The translations under genes were made by a program, and so were the position numbers. The notes under the pieces were generated by a model. That model saw only the letters and a list, made by a program, of their open reading frames with translations. It did not search any database and was not told the DNA's origin. From Marinobacter lipolyticus SM19 (GTDB lineage: Bacteria > Pseudomonadota > Gammaproteobacteria > Pseudomonadales > Oleiphilaceae), in contig NZ_KE007306.1 in NCBI RefSeq assembly GCF_000397065.2, forward strand, positions 1,070,873-1,134,872: DNA of 64,000 nt. The letters run 5' to 3'. This document shows positions 34,620 through 43,302 of the stretch, piece by piece (position 1 is the first letter of the stretch; each line of letters starts with the position of its first letter).

Positions 34620-36353
34620 CTACTGGCTGGCCCGGACCCTGACCTCCGTCAGGGCGGCGTCCAGGGAAGAGTAAAAACTGCTGACCCCCTCAACAGGCTC
34701 CACACCTGCCCGCGCCAGGGTTTTCAGCGGCTGGAACTGGAGGTCGGCGATGACAATTCGGGTGCCTTCCGCCCGGCAAATCTCAACCAGCTTGTTCAGG
34801 GCCGACAACCCGCCAGCGTCCAGAACCGTTACCCCATCCATGTAGAGAATGAAGCCCCGGGCATTACGGGAGAGTCCGGCCAGTTCGCCAAAGACACGAT
34901 CAGCCGCAGCGAAGAACAGCGGGCCATTGATCTTGAAGACCTGCCAGCCCTCAGGAAGCCCGGCGCTCACTATGCGCGGGTTACCGGTGATATCCGTGAC
35001 TCTGGTCATCTGAGCCATTTCCCGCATGAACAGGACAGCCGCCAGCAGGATACCGGTGGTAATGGCGATCACCATATCCAATGCAACCGTCAGGGAAAAA
35101 CAGGTGAGAAAGACCAGAACATCACTCTTTGGAGCAGTTTTCAGCAGGTGAACCGATTTCGGCGCTTCACTCATGTTCCAGGCCACCATGATCAACAACG
35201 ACGCCATAGCCGCCATCGGCAGATACGCCAACAACGGGGAAAGATAGACCAGCGCCAGCAACACCACCGCGGCATGAATCATCGCTGCCACCGGCGACTC
35301 CGCTCCGGCCTTGTAGTTGGCAGCAGAACGGGCAATGGCAGCCGTTGCCGTAATCCCCCCAAAGAAAGGTGTGACAATGTTGCCTATGCCCTGCCCAAGC
35401 AATTCGCTGTTGGCACTGTGGCGTTTTCCGGTCATGCCATCGAGTACCACCGCGCACAACAGGGATTCAATGGCGCCGAGCATGGCGATTGCAAACGCCG
35501 CTGGCAGCAGCTCTTGCACCATGGACCAACTGATTCCCAGCGGATTGCCATCAACATCCGGACGTTGCCAGGGCCAGGCAAACTCTGGCAGGAAGGGAGG
35601 GATTCCGCTTCCCGCTGCACCATCAGGCATCAGATAGCTGAATCGGGAACCGATCGTGTCAATGTCGGCACCGTTAGCATTCAGGAATACCGCCAGCAGA
35701 CTGCCAAGCAGAACTGCAGGGAGATGTGGCGGGATAGGCGTTTTCAAGCGCGGCCAAAGCAGCATAATAGCCAGTGTTATGGCGGCTACCAATGTACTCA
35801 TGACATCCAGGCCCGGCAGCGCCTGGGCGAGCGCAGCGATTTTATCCCAGTAATGCTCGGGCATGGTTTCAATGCTCAGCCCGAAAAAGTCCTTTACCTG
35901 CAGGGTTGCGATGACCACGGCGATACCGCCGGTAAATCCCAGCGTAACCGATTCCGGAATGTATTCAATAAACCGTCCCAGGCGCATAAACGCCATGATC
36001 ACCAGCAGCACACCGGACATCAGGGTCGCCAGCAGCAGACCACCCAGGCCGTGGGATTGCGCAATGGGATAAAGGATGACAACGAACGCGGCGGTCGGAC
36101 CGGAGATGCTGAACCGGCTACCGCCCAACAGGGCGATCAGAAAACCGGCGATGAACGCGGTATAGAGTCCATATTGGGGCGGAACACCGCTGGCGATGGC
36201 CAATGCCATGGCCAGCGGGATTGCGATAATACCCACCGTCAGACCGGCCATCACATCCCGAGAGAAGCGCCGGCCCGTGTATGGTTCATCGAGGCAGGCT
36301 TCGCGGAAGCCGTGGGCCAGTCGCAGGGAAAACAGGTGGGCGCGGTGCGGCAT
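34620..36353 (-). CDS. dauA: SulP family C4-dicarboxylate transporter DauA
   Basis: 577 aa from the ATG at 36353 (a TTG at 36365 is also in frame). It aligns by eye along its length to E. coli DauA: AGLTVGIIAIPLAMALAI, GGSRFSISGPTAAFVVILYP, AMLGAIESLLCAVVLDGMTG and TPFFGGITATAAIARSAAN are almost unchanged. About 14 membrane segments are followed by a C-terminal STAS domain (about 455-565) with the DGVTVLDAGGL motif. DauA imports succinate and other C4-dicarboxylates aerobically at acidic pH. Specificity in this organism could differ, since other SulP members carry sulfate or bicarbonate. Confidence 0.85.
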   Translation of the reverse strand: MPHRAHLFSLRLAHGFREACLDEPYTGRRFSRDVMAGLTVGIIAIPLAMALAIASGVPPQYGLYTAFIAGFLIALLGGSRFSISGPTAAFVVILYPIAQSHGLGGLLLATLMSGVLLVIMAFMRLGRFIEYIPESVTLGFTGGIAVVIATLQVKDFFGLSIETMPEHYWDKIAALAQALPGLDVMSTLVAAITLAIMLLWPRLKTPIPPHLPAVLLGSLLAVFLNANGADIDTIGSRFSYLMPDGAAGSGIPPFLPEFAWPWQRPDVDGNPLGISWSMVQELLPAAFAIAMLGAIESLLCAVVLDGMTGKRHSANSELLGQGIGNIVTPFFGGITATAAIARSAANYKAGAESPVAAMIHAAVVLLALVYLSPLLAYLPMAAMASLLIMVAWNMSEAPKSVHLLKTAPKSDVLVFLTCFSLTVALDMVIAITTGILLAAVLFMREMAQMTRVTDITGNPRIVSAGLPEGWQVFKINGPLFFAAADRVFGELAGLSRNARGFILYMDGVTVLDAGGLSALNKLVEICRAEGTRIVIADLQFQPLKTLARAGVEPVEGVSSFYSSLDAALTEVRVRASQ

Positions 36354-36482
36354 AGACGTTCTCAATTATTGAATCAGCACTGCTTGCATTATATTCTCAT
36401 CAGAACATCATTCAATGTTAACCTGATTAACATATGGTGTGCGCAATTTCAGCCAACAACTGCAAGAGCATGATGAATAACC

Positions 36483-36659
36483 ATGGAAAACCGTACAGCC
36501 CGCCTGACCCTGCTGATAGACCCCCAAAAGAAAGCCGCCTTTGAAGCTCTGTGCAAAGAAGAGGATGTCACACCATCACAAAAAGTCCGGCAGTTTATTC
36601 GCGATTACGTGGAAGCAAGGCTTGGTGAAAATTGGCGAGAAAACCCACCAAAAAGCTGA
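36483..36659 (+). CDS. 58-aa ribbon-helix-helix (CopG-like) protein
   Basis: ATG at 36483 to TGA at 36657-36659. The protein MENRTARLTLLIDPQKKAAF continues with a helical EALCKEEDVTPSQKVRQFIRDYVEARLG. A short beta strand (ARLTLLID) followed by two helices, with S-x-K-V-R-x-F-I-R-D, is the CopG/Arc layout of a small dimeric DNA-binding protein. No toxin gene is next to it, so it is more likely a stand-alone regulator than an antitoxin. The SD is weak. It starts 34 bases before the ChaN lipoprotein gene stretch, on the same strand, and could be co-transcribed with it. Confidence 0.65.
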   Translation: MENRTARLTLLIDPQKKAAFEALCKEEDVTPSQKVRQFIRDYVEARLGENWRENPPKS

Positions 36660-36693
36660 CAACCGAATGAGTTTCGTGGTCGTATAGTGAATC

Positions 36694-37686
36694 ATGAATG
36701 CCTTGTCCCTTACCGCGCTACTGCTTACATACCTGCTCCTCGCGGGATGTACTTCCCTGCCCAACCATCAAACGCAGGTAATGCCACCGAATACGCAATA
36801 CGATGCCGTCATAGCAGACAATAAAGGATCGCTACTCTCCATCAACCAGCTGGCCAGCCGGTTGCGTTCCGCCGACGTGATTGTCATCGGCGAATACCAT
36901 GGCCACCATGGCGCTCACCTGCTGCAATCGTTGCTCCAGTCCGCGCTATACCAGCAGCGCCCGCAACAGGTGCTGACCATGGAACAGTTCACCCTGGACC
37001 ACCAGCAGGAACTGGATCGCTATCTGGCCGGACTGTCCGGAGAGTCCGAGCTGATTGCCGATGCCCAGGCCTGGTCGAACTACCAGGCCTCCTATCGCCC
37101 CCTGGTGGAGTTTTCCAGGTCCAGGAACATTCCGGTCATTGCCGCCAACGCTCCCGCCGATACCGTTCGCTGTGTCGGACGCAAAGGAGAGGTTTACCTG
37201 GATTCCCTGGAATTAGCTGAGCGCAACCAGTTACCAGAGTCACCGTTCATAGACACCCCTGCTTACCGGAAGAAATTCTTTGACGCCCTGGGGAAAAACC
37301 ACAGCCCCGGCACCGATGCCCGCTTTGAAAACAGCTACAAGGCCCAGCTCCTGCGGGATAACACCATGGCTAATCAGGCAATCAGGGCAATGCAGGACTA
37401 CCCCGGTCACCAGGTAATTCACCTGACGGGCACGTTCCACGCTGAGAATCACCTGGGCATGGTGGCCGTACTGGAGAAGAAACGCCCCGATTTGTCCGTG
37501 GCCGTTATCAGTCCGGCGTTCTGGCAGCCCGGGGATGACTTCCAGGGCCTGGTCGAAGCCCATCGGCGGAAAGGGGATTTCCTGTACTTCCTGCAACCCC
37601 TGCCGCAGGAATACACAGACAACGAACGCCATCGGAATGCCATTATGGAGCAGTTCCGCCAGGCCGCCGATATCGCCTGTGACTGA
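36694..37686 (+). CDS. ChaN family lipoprotein
   Basis: 330 aa. Signal peptide and lipobox LLAGC (about residues 15-19) mark a lipoprotein. The body matches the ChaN/EreA-like (Tiki-type) fold: VIVIGEYHGHHGAHLLQ (about 62-78), TMEQFTLDHQQELDRYL, and HLTGTFHAENHLGM near 250. Campylobacter ChaR/ChaN binds two haem groups and is linked to iron uptake; related folds are metalloproteases. Several histidines here could bind haem or metal. No TonB receptor or haem transporter is adjacent. Confidence 0.85.
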   Translation: MNALSLTALLLTYLLLAGCTSLPNHQTQVMPPNTQYDAVIADNKGSLLSINQLASRLRSADVIVIGEYHGHHGAHLLQSLLQSALYQQRPQQVLTMEQFTLDHQQELDRYLAGLSGESELIADAQAWSNYQASYRPLVEFSRSRNIPVIAANAPADTVRCVGRKGEVYLDSLELAERNQLPESPFIDTPAYRKKFFDALGKNHSPGTDARFENSYKAQLLRDNTMANQAIRAMQDYPGHQVIHLTGTFHAENHLGMVAVLEKKRPDLSVAVISPAFWQPGDDFQGLVEAHRRKGDFLYFLQPLPQEYTDNERHRNAIMEQFRQAADIACD

Positions 37687-37692
37687 CCCGGC

Positions 37693-38550
37693 TCAGGCCG
37701 GCTTTCTGTTTCCAGCCAGGATCACAATGGCAATACCACCCAAAATGGCCGCTCCGGCCACCACCAGCCGCAGGGTGAGGGGTTCGTTCAACAGCAGTAC
37801 GCCGCCCAAAGCGGCAATCACCGGTACACTGAGCTGCACGGTGGCTGCCGATGTTGCCCGCAATAACGGCAAAGCCATGTACCAGATGGCATAGCCCATC
37901 CCTGACGTAATGGCTCCGGAGGCTACCGCGTAAAGGAATCCGGCGGCATCCATTTCCATACGGGAAAGCATGGCTGTACTCAGAACCAGCGCCAATGGTA
38001 CCGAGCGGATAAAATTGCCGGTTGTAACTGCCGTCGGTTCCCCCGCCCCCTTCGCCCGAAGGGAATAGATGCCCCAGGAGACACCCGCGAGAATCATCAA
38101 CACCGCACTGCCAACGGGCGGCGCGGATAACCCCGGAAGCAGCAAGCCAATCAGCCCTGTAAACGCCACGACGAAACCCGCCCATTGCACCCCGTTGGGG
38201 CGATTGCCGTGCCAGATACCAATACCAATCATGGTTGCCTGCACCGCGCCAAACAGCAGCAAGGCCCCCATGGCTGCCGACACCCCACCATAGGCAAAGG
38301 AAAACGTGGCCGCGTAGGCAAACAGCGCCACAGCGGATCCCCAGGAACCATATCTGAGGGGTTGCCGATTACCACGAAGTGCCAACAGCAGCCAGAGCAT
38401 CAGGGCTCCGGAAACCAGACGCACCGACGTAAAACTCGCGGCATCGATGTCGGTGTCCCGCAACGCGGCACGACACAGCAGCGAGTTTCCGGCAAAAGCG
38501 ATCATCGCAAGGGCGGTTAATACAAACACACGAAGCTGGACCACAAGCAC
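37693..38550 (-). CDS. DMT superfamily EamA-type exporter
   Basis: About 285 aa with ten hydrophobic helices in two EamA repeats (SFTSVRLVSGALMLWLLLAL in the first, GSAVLMILAGVSWGIYSL at the start of the second). Members export amino acids or other small metabolites; the substrate is unknown. The start is uncertain: GTG at 38550 is chosen, with GGGG just upstream, but GTG at 38544 and TTG at 38559 are in frame. It ends seven bases from the ChaN gene's stop on the opposite strand. Confidence 0.82.
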   Translation of the reverse strand: MLVVQLRVFVLTALAMIAFAGNSLLCRAALRDTDIDAASFTSVRLVSGALMLWLLLALRGNRQPLRYGSWGSAVALFAYAATFSFAYGGVSAAMGALLLFGAVQATMIGIGIWHGNRPNGVQWAGFVVAFTGLIGLLLPGLSAPPVGSAVLMILAGVSWGIYSLRAKGAGEPTAVTTGNFIRSVPLALVLSTAMLSRMEMDAAGFLYAVASGAITSGMGYAIWYMALPLLRATSAATVQLSVPVIAALGGVLLLNEPLTLRLVVAGAAILGGIAIVILAGNRKPA

Positions 38551-38642
38551 AATCCCCAAGTTTCTATATTGTTGTTATGGCAGGAGTGTACGCGCCCCAA
38601 GCGGTCCAACGTACCGTTCGATAGTCGCGTCCGGGCTTGAAT

Positions 38643-39158
38643 TTACGTACGATCCAGAATCGCCTGACACACTCGCAGGTCATCGTCGCTGAACAGGACC
38701 AGGCGCAACCTGCGCAACCGGGGACAGGCGGGCGATGCTTCACGAAGGGTTTGCACAGCAATGCCCAACGCGTCCTCCAGCGGGTAACCGAACACCCCCG
38801 TGGAAATGGCGGGGAACGCCACGGACTCCAGCTCCTCCTGTTTCGCCAGTTTCAGTGCATTCCGGTAGCAACCTGCCAACAACTGGTCTGACGGATTATC
38901 CACACCATAAACCGGCCCAAGACAATGAATAATATAGGAATTTGGCATGTCATGGGCGGCTGTGATCACCGCTTCACCGGGTTTGATAGGCGCCTTGGCG
39001 CGACACTCTTCCGCCAACCCTGGCCCGGCCGCAGCGTGAATGGCCCCGGCAACGCCACCACCAGGCATAAGCTGGGCATTGGCGGCGTTAACCACCGCAT
39101 CCATGTCAGGTTGATGGGCAATGTTGCCCTGTATACATTCAATGGTGACATCAGTCAT
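38643..39158 (-). CDS. macro domain protein, O-acetyl-ADP-ribose deacetylase type
   Basis: 171 aa, a stand-alone macro domain like E. coli YmdB. Seen: IECIQGNIAHQPDMDAVVNAANAQLMPGGGVAGAIHAAAG, the binding loop with the active NAAN and GGGVAGAI, and FPAISTGVFGYP for the phosphate loop. These enzymes deacetylate O-acetyl-ADP-ribose or remove ADP-ribose from acidic residues. GGAG precedes the ATG. It follows the GH84 gene by 36 bases on the same strand, so the pair is probably one transcript. Confidence 0.92.
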   Translation of the reverse strand: MTDVTIECIQGNIAHQPDMDAVVNAANAQLMPGGGVAGAIHAAAGPGLAEECRAKAPIKPGEAVITAAHDMPNSYIIHCLGPVYGVDNPSDQLLAGCYRNALKLAKQEELESVAFPAISTGVFGYPLEDALGIAVQTLREASPACPRLRRLRLVLFSDDDLRVCQAILDRT

Positions 39159-39194
39159 CGTTGCTCTCCTTTCCTGCCATGCTGCCCCCCGCCG

Positions 39195-40262
39195 TTACTG
39201 AGTCTGCACCATTTCATCCGTGACCTGATATTCACCCGATAACCAACGGACAATTTCCTCGGCACCGGCGTGGGAATAGCCCCGGTATTTGTCCAGCAAT
39301 GACTGTTTTTTATCATCGCTGATCCGATGCAGGCCAGCATCCTGCAGGACCAGCAGATCCGCCATGACCTTGGCAGCGAGGTCGATGCCCAGGACTTCCC
39401 GCGCGGCATGATGAAAAGCCTGGCCGTACTGGTAACCCGGCCCCTGCCGATAGCTTTCTGCCAGGGTAATGGCGGGAATAGCGGTCAGCGTTGGCTGCAA
39501 TGCCGGGTTGATGGCATGCCCTGCCAGATAGGCGGCATTGGCCGCGGGGCGACCGGTAAAGCCCCTGAGGTGCAGATGCCGGGACATACGGTCACCGTCA
39601 TTGACCGGGTAGTTGTCCCACAACAAAGGCTTACGACCAAGGGCTTTGCTGATTCGCTTGAGATGCCCCGTCGATACCTCCCGCGAGCAGACCTCTTCCC
39701 CGGTCCAAAACACCCGGATAGCGGGGTCCAGCCTCTCGCCGAGATTAGTCAGATAATCACTGGGCCGCTCCCCGAACACCCGGTCCAGCACCGGGTCATC
39801 GGAATAGTAGCTGGGGCAGATTGTCAGTTGTTCCGCGTGGGTCCGGTCGCGTATCCAGTGCACAATGTCCACCTGCCGGGCAGCCAGGTCCGGGGTGTCA
39901 CTGCGCATATCATCAAACAGGATCGCCAGCTCCTGCACACCAATTTCATCCAGGAACGCCAGCTTCGTTATCAGTGCCTGCCGCGCAGCATCGTTGAAGT
40001 CGTTAAACACTTCAAACGGGCTCAAACCAACGCCGAAGCGTACCCCATGCCGTCGACAGAAACGGGCAAAGTCCGCCAATCCGACCGCCGCGTCGTGTGG
40101 ATGAGGTTCATCCCAGCGTCGGCGCAGGAAGATATCCGCCTTGGGCGCATAGAGGTAGAACCGATAACCATGGGGCTCCAGGGCCATTACCAGCTCTTTC
40201 CGCTCTTCCCAGCTCCACAGGGGGCCGTAAAAGCCTTCGATAATGCCAAGTTCCGTGCTCAT
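39195..40262 (-). CDS. GH84-type beta-N-acetylglucosaminidase (O-GlcNAcase-like)
   Basis: 355 aa from the ATG at 40262, preceded by GGGAGGG. The N-terminus GIIEGFYGPLWSWEERKELV is the GH84 signature. The catalytic aspartate pair lies in ILFDDM (D117, D118), as in human OGA and Clostridium NagJ. No signal peptide was seen, so the enzyme is likely cytosolic, which favours an intracellular glycoconjugate or recycled sugar over extracellular hyaluronan. The protein holds the catalytic barrel and a short helical C-terminus, without the long accessory modules of secreted enzymes. Upstream partner of the macro-domain gene. Confidence 0.85.
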   Translation of the reverse strand: MSTELGIIEGFYGPLWSWEERKELVMALEPHGYRFYLYAPKADIFLRRRWDEPHPHDAAVGLADFARFCRRHGVRFGVGLSPFEVFNDFNDAARQALITKLAFLDEIGVQELAILFDDMRSDTPDLAARQVDIVHWIRDRTHAEQLTICPSYYSDDPVLDRVFGERPSDYLTNLGERLDPAIRVFWTGEEVCSREVSTGHLKRISKALGRKPLLWDNYPVNDGDRMSRHLHLRGFTGRPAANAAYLAGHAINPALQPTLTAIPAITLAESYRQGPGYQYGQAFHHAAREVLGIDLAAKVMADLLVLQDAGLHRISDDKKQSLLDKYRGYSHAGAEEIVRWLSGEYQVTDEMVQTQ

Positions 40263-40387
40263 GGTTCCCTCCCGATACAAGCAGGTTAATACATCTTAAG
40301 CCCGCAGCAAGATAACGGTATATCTAACTAGTACTGCAATGTGCCAAAGCAGGCTACTATAGCCTGAACCTTCACAGAATCGTGATT

Positions 40388-41431
40388 ATGGCGGAATCCT
40401 CACAACGACTAGCTGCGCTTGATGCACTCCGGGGTATCGCAGCCCTGGGCGTGGTGCTGTTTCATTATCTGCCTTATTACGATCAATTGTACGGCCATAC
40501 GTTCACTCCTCCTGCCATACTGGATTTTGGCCGCTATGGCGTGCACCTGTTCTTTATTCTGAGCGGTTTCGTGATCTTTATGACCCTGGAACGGACCCGG
40601 TCTGCAGGCTGGTTCGGGCTGGCCCGGGCCTTTCGATTGATGCCCGCGCTGTGGGCCGGTATCGCCATCACCTTCCTGATGGTCCATGCCCTGGGGCCGG
40701 AGGATCGCGCGGTCAGCTTCGGCAGCGCCCTGCTGAACGTCACCCTGCTGCATGAATACCTGGAATTCCCTCACGTCGACGGCGCGTACTGGAGCCTGGT
40801 GATTGAAGCCACATTCTATTGCTGGATAACCTTGTTGTTCTATGGCCTGAAGGCGTGGAGCCGTATTCGCATCGCCCTGTGGATCTGGGTGGCGATCAGC
40901 TACGCCGCGGTCATCTGGTGGAAAGCCATTCCCGATGCCCTGGACTTCCTGATCAAGGACCTCCTGTTTGTAAAATACGCACCGCTGTTTGTCAGCGGCA
41001 TGCTGATTTATCGTTGGCACCAGCACGGCCGGCCCACAGCCCTGGACGGCCTCCTGCTCGCGCTCGCCATCGGCCATGCGATAGTGGCGTATAAAGCGCC
41101 GTTCAACGTCTTTGTGCTGGGTTGTTACGGAGTATTCGTACTGGCGGTGGCGGGCTATCTCAACCTACTGGCTAACCGCACCATGCTCTGGCTCGGCAGC
41201 CTGTCCTACGCCCTCTACCTGGTTCACCAGAACATCGGCTACGGCGTGATCGCCTGGAGTTATGACGCCGGTGTTCCCGGCTGGATCGGTGTCTGCCTGG
41301 CCCTCTCGCTGGCGCTGGCAATCGCCTCCGCCATCCACTACACCATCGAGAAACCAGCACTGGGGTGGTTCCGGAAAATCCGGAACAAACCCGCGAAACA
41401 CCTCGAAATCCCCCTACGACCTATGTCTTAG
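40388..41431 (+). CDS. acyltransferase 3 family membrane protein
   Basis: 347 aa. Begins with LAALDALRGIAALGVVLFHY, the OafA/acyltransferase-3 signature with the catalytic histidine (FH), then GVHLFFILSGFVIF and WSLVIEATFY, the family's other hallmarks. About ten membrane helices. Members O-acylate surface polysaccharide, peptidoglycan or small molecules using acyl-CoA. No polysaccharide cluster is adjacent, so the acceptor is unknown. Start at ATG 40388; GTG at 40382 is in frame and the SD is weak. Confidence 0.87.
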   Translation: MAESSQRLAALDALRGIAALGVVLFHYLPYYDQLYGHTFTPPAILDFGRYGVHLFFILSGFVIFMTLERTRSAGWFGLARAFRLMPALWAGIAITFLMVHALGPEDRAVSFGSALLNVTLLHEYLEFPHVDGAYWSLVIEATFYCWITLLFYGLKAWSRIRIALWIWVAISYAAVIWWKAIPDALDFLIKDLLFVKYAPLFVSGMLIYRWHQHGRPTALDGLLLALAIGHAIVAYKAPFNVFVLGCYGVFVLAVAGYLNLLANRTMLWLGSLSYALYLVHQNIGYGVIAWSYDAGVPGWIGVCLALSLALAIASAIHYTIEKPALGWFRKIRNKPAKHLEIPLRPMS

Positions 41432-41565
41432 AGAACCGGTATTTTCTTTCCGTTTCCCCACATTTACTGCTACTTTGGACTAGGATAAAGGGTTGTTAAT
41501 CCCAAACGGATAACGCTCCCGACACACCCACAAAGACAATAATCACATCAGAGGATAGAAGAGCA

Positions 41566-42651
41566 ATGAAGATCCGTTCTGTTCTTTCCGCAACTGTGCT
41601 GGCAGTCGCAACTACCCTTGCCTCCGCACAGGCGCTTGCCCAGGAAACCTTCACGCTGAAGATGGCCGAAACGTGGGGTCCCAACTTTCCGATCTTTGGT
41701 GAAGCCACCAAGAGCATGGCCGAAATGGCCGAGAAGATGTCCAATGGCCGACTGAAGATTCGCATCGATTCCGCCAACAAGCACAAGGCGCCCTTCGGTG
41801 TCTTCGATATGGTCAAGGCCGGCCAGTATGACATGGGTCACTCCGCCTCTTACTACTGGAAAGGCAAAGTACCCAATACCCTGTTCTTTACCAGCATGCC
41901 CTTTGGCATGACGGCACTGGAGCAGTACGCCTGGTTCTACTACGGCGACGGCATGGACCTCATGCAGGAAGTGTATGAACCGCACAACATGCTGTCTTTC
42001 CCAGGCGGTAACACCGGCGTACAGATGGGCGGCTGGTTCCGTAAGGAAATCAAATCGCTGGAGGATCTGGAAGGCCTGAAAATGCGCATTCCCGGCTTCG
42101 CTGGCGAGGTCTTTGCCGAAGTGGGCGTCAACCCGACCAACATTGCACCGGGCGAGCTGTATACGGCGCTTGAGCGCAACACCATTGACGCGACTGAGTG
42201 GGTAGGCCCTGCATTGGATCTCCGCCTTGGTTTCCAGCAGATCGCCGACTACTACTATACCGGCTGGCATGAGCCCGCGACCGAATTGCAGTTCCTGGTC
42301 AACAAGCGGGTCTGGGAAAAGCTGCCAGCGGATCTCCAGGAGATTCTGCGGGTTTCCATGCGCACCGCCGCGTACGACATGCTGATCCAATCCCAGCATG
42401 AAAACGCCAAGGCCTGGGCCAGCATCAAGAAAGAGCATCCGAACGTCCAGATCAAGACCTTCCCGGACGACGTGTTCCAAGCTATGTACGCGGCCAACAA
42501 GAAGCTTCTGAAGGAAGCCGCTGGCAACGACGAACTGGCTGGTCGCATTGTGAAATCCCTGGAAAGCTACCAGGAGGATTCCAGGGCATACACCAACATT
42601 GCGGATCGCGCCTACCTGAATACAATGGCTGAAGTCGAAGGCGACGAATAA
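41566..42651 (+). CDS. dctP: TRAP transporter substrate-binding protein DctP
   Basis: 361 aa with a Sec signal peptide (about 1-26, ending in AQALAQE). The DctP fold is shown by TLKMAETWGPNFP at the mature N-terminus, LKMRIPGFAGEVFAEVGVNPTNIAPGELYTAL mid-protein with the conserved arginine that binds the substrate carboxylate (MRIPG), and ATEWVGPALDL. The length and the WVGP region resemble the DctP7 group that handles 2-oxo acids, but the ligand is not certain. It is followed by a hairpin and then dctQ and dctM, the common order. Confidence 0.93.
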   Translation: MKIRSVLSATVLAVATTLASAQALAQETFTLKMAETWGPNFPIFGEATKSMAEMAEKMSNGRLKIRIDSANKHKAPFGVFDMVKAGQYDMGHSASYYWKGKVPNTLFFTSMPFGMTALEQYAWFYYGDGMDLMQEVYEPHNMLSFPGGNTGVQMGGWFRKEIKSLEDLEGLKMRIPGFAGEVFAEVGVNPTNIAPGELYTALERNTIDATEWVGPALDLRLGFQQIADYYYTGWHEPATELQFLVNKRVWEKLPADLQEILRVSMRTAAYDMLIQSQHENAKAWASIKKEHPNVQIKTFPDDVFQAMYAANKKLLKEAAGNDELAGRIVKSLESYQEDSRAYTNIADRAYLNTMAEVEGDE

Positions 42652-42671
42652 ACCATCATGATCTAACGGAG

Positions 42672-42703
42672 CCGGGATCGCTCATACAAGTGATCCCGGT
42701 TTT
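42672..42703 (+). terminator. hairpin between dctP and dctQ (partial terminator)
   Basis: CCGGGATC (42672-42679) pairs with GATCCCGG (42692-42699), followed by TTTTGTTATTT. A leaky terminator here would give more binding protein than permease mRNA, as common in binding-protein-dependent systems. Confidence 0.75.
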
Positions 42704-42756
42704 GTTATTTGTAGCAAACGAAAAATGCCGCTCACAAGGCCGGCAGAGGAAAAGTA

Positions 42757-43302
42757 ATGCGCTGGATTATCAAACTGGATGACGGCTTGGCGAAGCTGTC
42801 TACCCTTTGCGGATGGGTTGCCTGTGTCGCGCTTATCCTGATGACGTTGAACGTGTTCTACGACGTCGTCGCACGCTACGTGTTCCGGGATGTTTCCATT
42901 GGCATGCAGGAGATGGAGTGGCACCTCTATTCTGTAGTGTTTCTGCTAGGCATCCCATATGCGCTAAGAACCGACGGTCATGTTCGTGTAGACGTTTTCT
43001 ACACCCATTGGAGCGACCGCACCAAAGCCTGGATCAATCTGCTGGGCGCACTGATATTCGTGATGCCTTTCGCCTACCTGATCGGCACATACGGCTACAG
43101 CTTCGCGGTTGATTCATTCCAGATGGGAGAAGGTAGCGGCGATCCCGGAGGATTGCCACACCGATGGATCATCAAATCCCTCATTCCCTTCAGTGCCTTT
43201 TTCATCGCCACCTCCGGTCTCGGCATGGCTACCCATGCACTCCGTGTCATGTCCGGTGAGAAAACCTACGAAGAAAAGCACAGCGCGGAGGGCCTGGCAT
43301 GA
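42757..43302 (+). CDS. dctQ: TRAP transporter small permease DctQ
   Basis: 181 aa with four membrane segments (about 15-38, 50-68, 93-113 and 140-160), typical of the small TRAP subunit that joins DctM. GAGG precedes the ATG. It overlaps dctM by four bases (ATGA), indicating coupled translation. Confidence 0.92.
   Translation: MRWIIKLDDGLAKLSTLCGWVACVALILMTLNVFYDVVARYVFRDVSIGMQEMEWHLYSVVFLLGIPYALRTDGHVRVDVFYTHWSDRTKAWINLLGALIFVMPFAYLIGTYGYSFAVDSFQMGEGSGDPGGLPHRWIIKSLIPFSAFFIATSGLGMATHALRVMSGEKTYEEKHSAEGLA

Noticed and set aside
35148..36473. 441-codon open frame antisense to dauA
   Set aside because: Composition is rich in Arg, Gln and His as expected from a reversed membrane-protein gene; no domain, and dauA is clear.
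39327..40289. 320-codon open frame antisense to the GH84 gene
   Set aside because: The GH84 signature and SD are on the other strand; this is a shadow frame.
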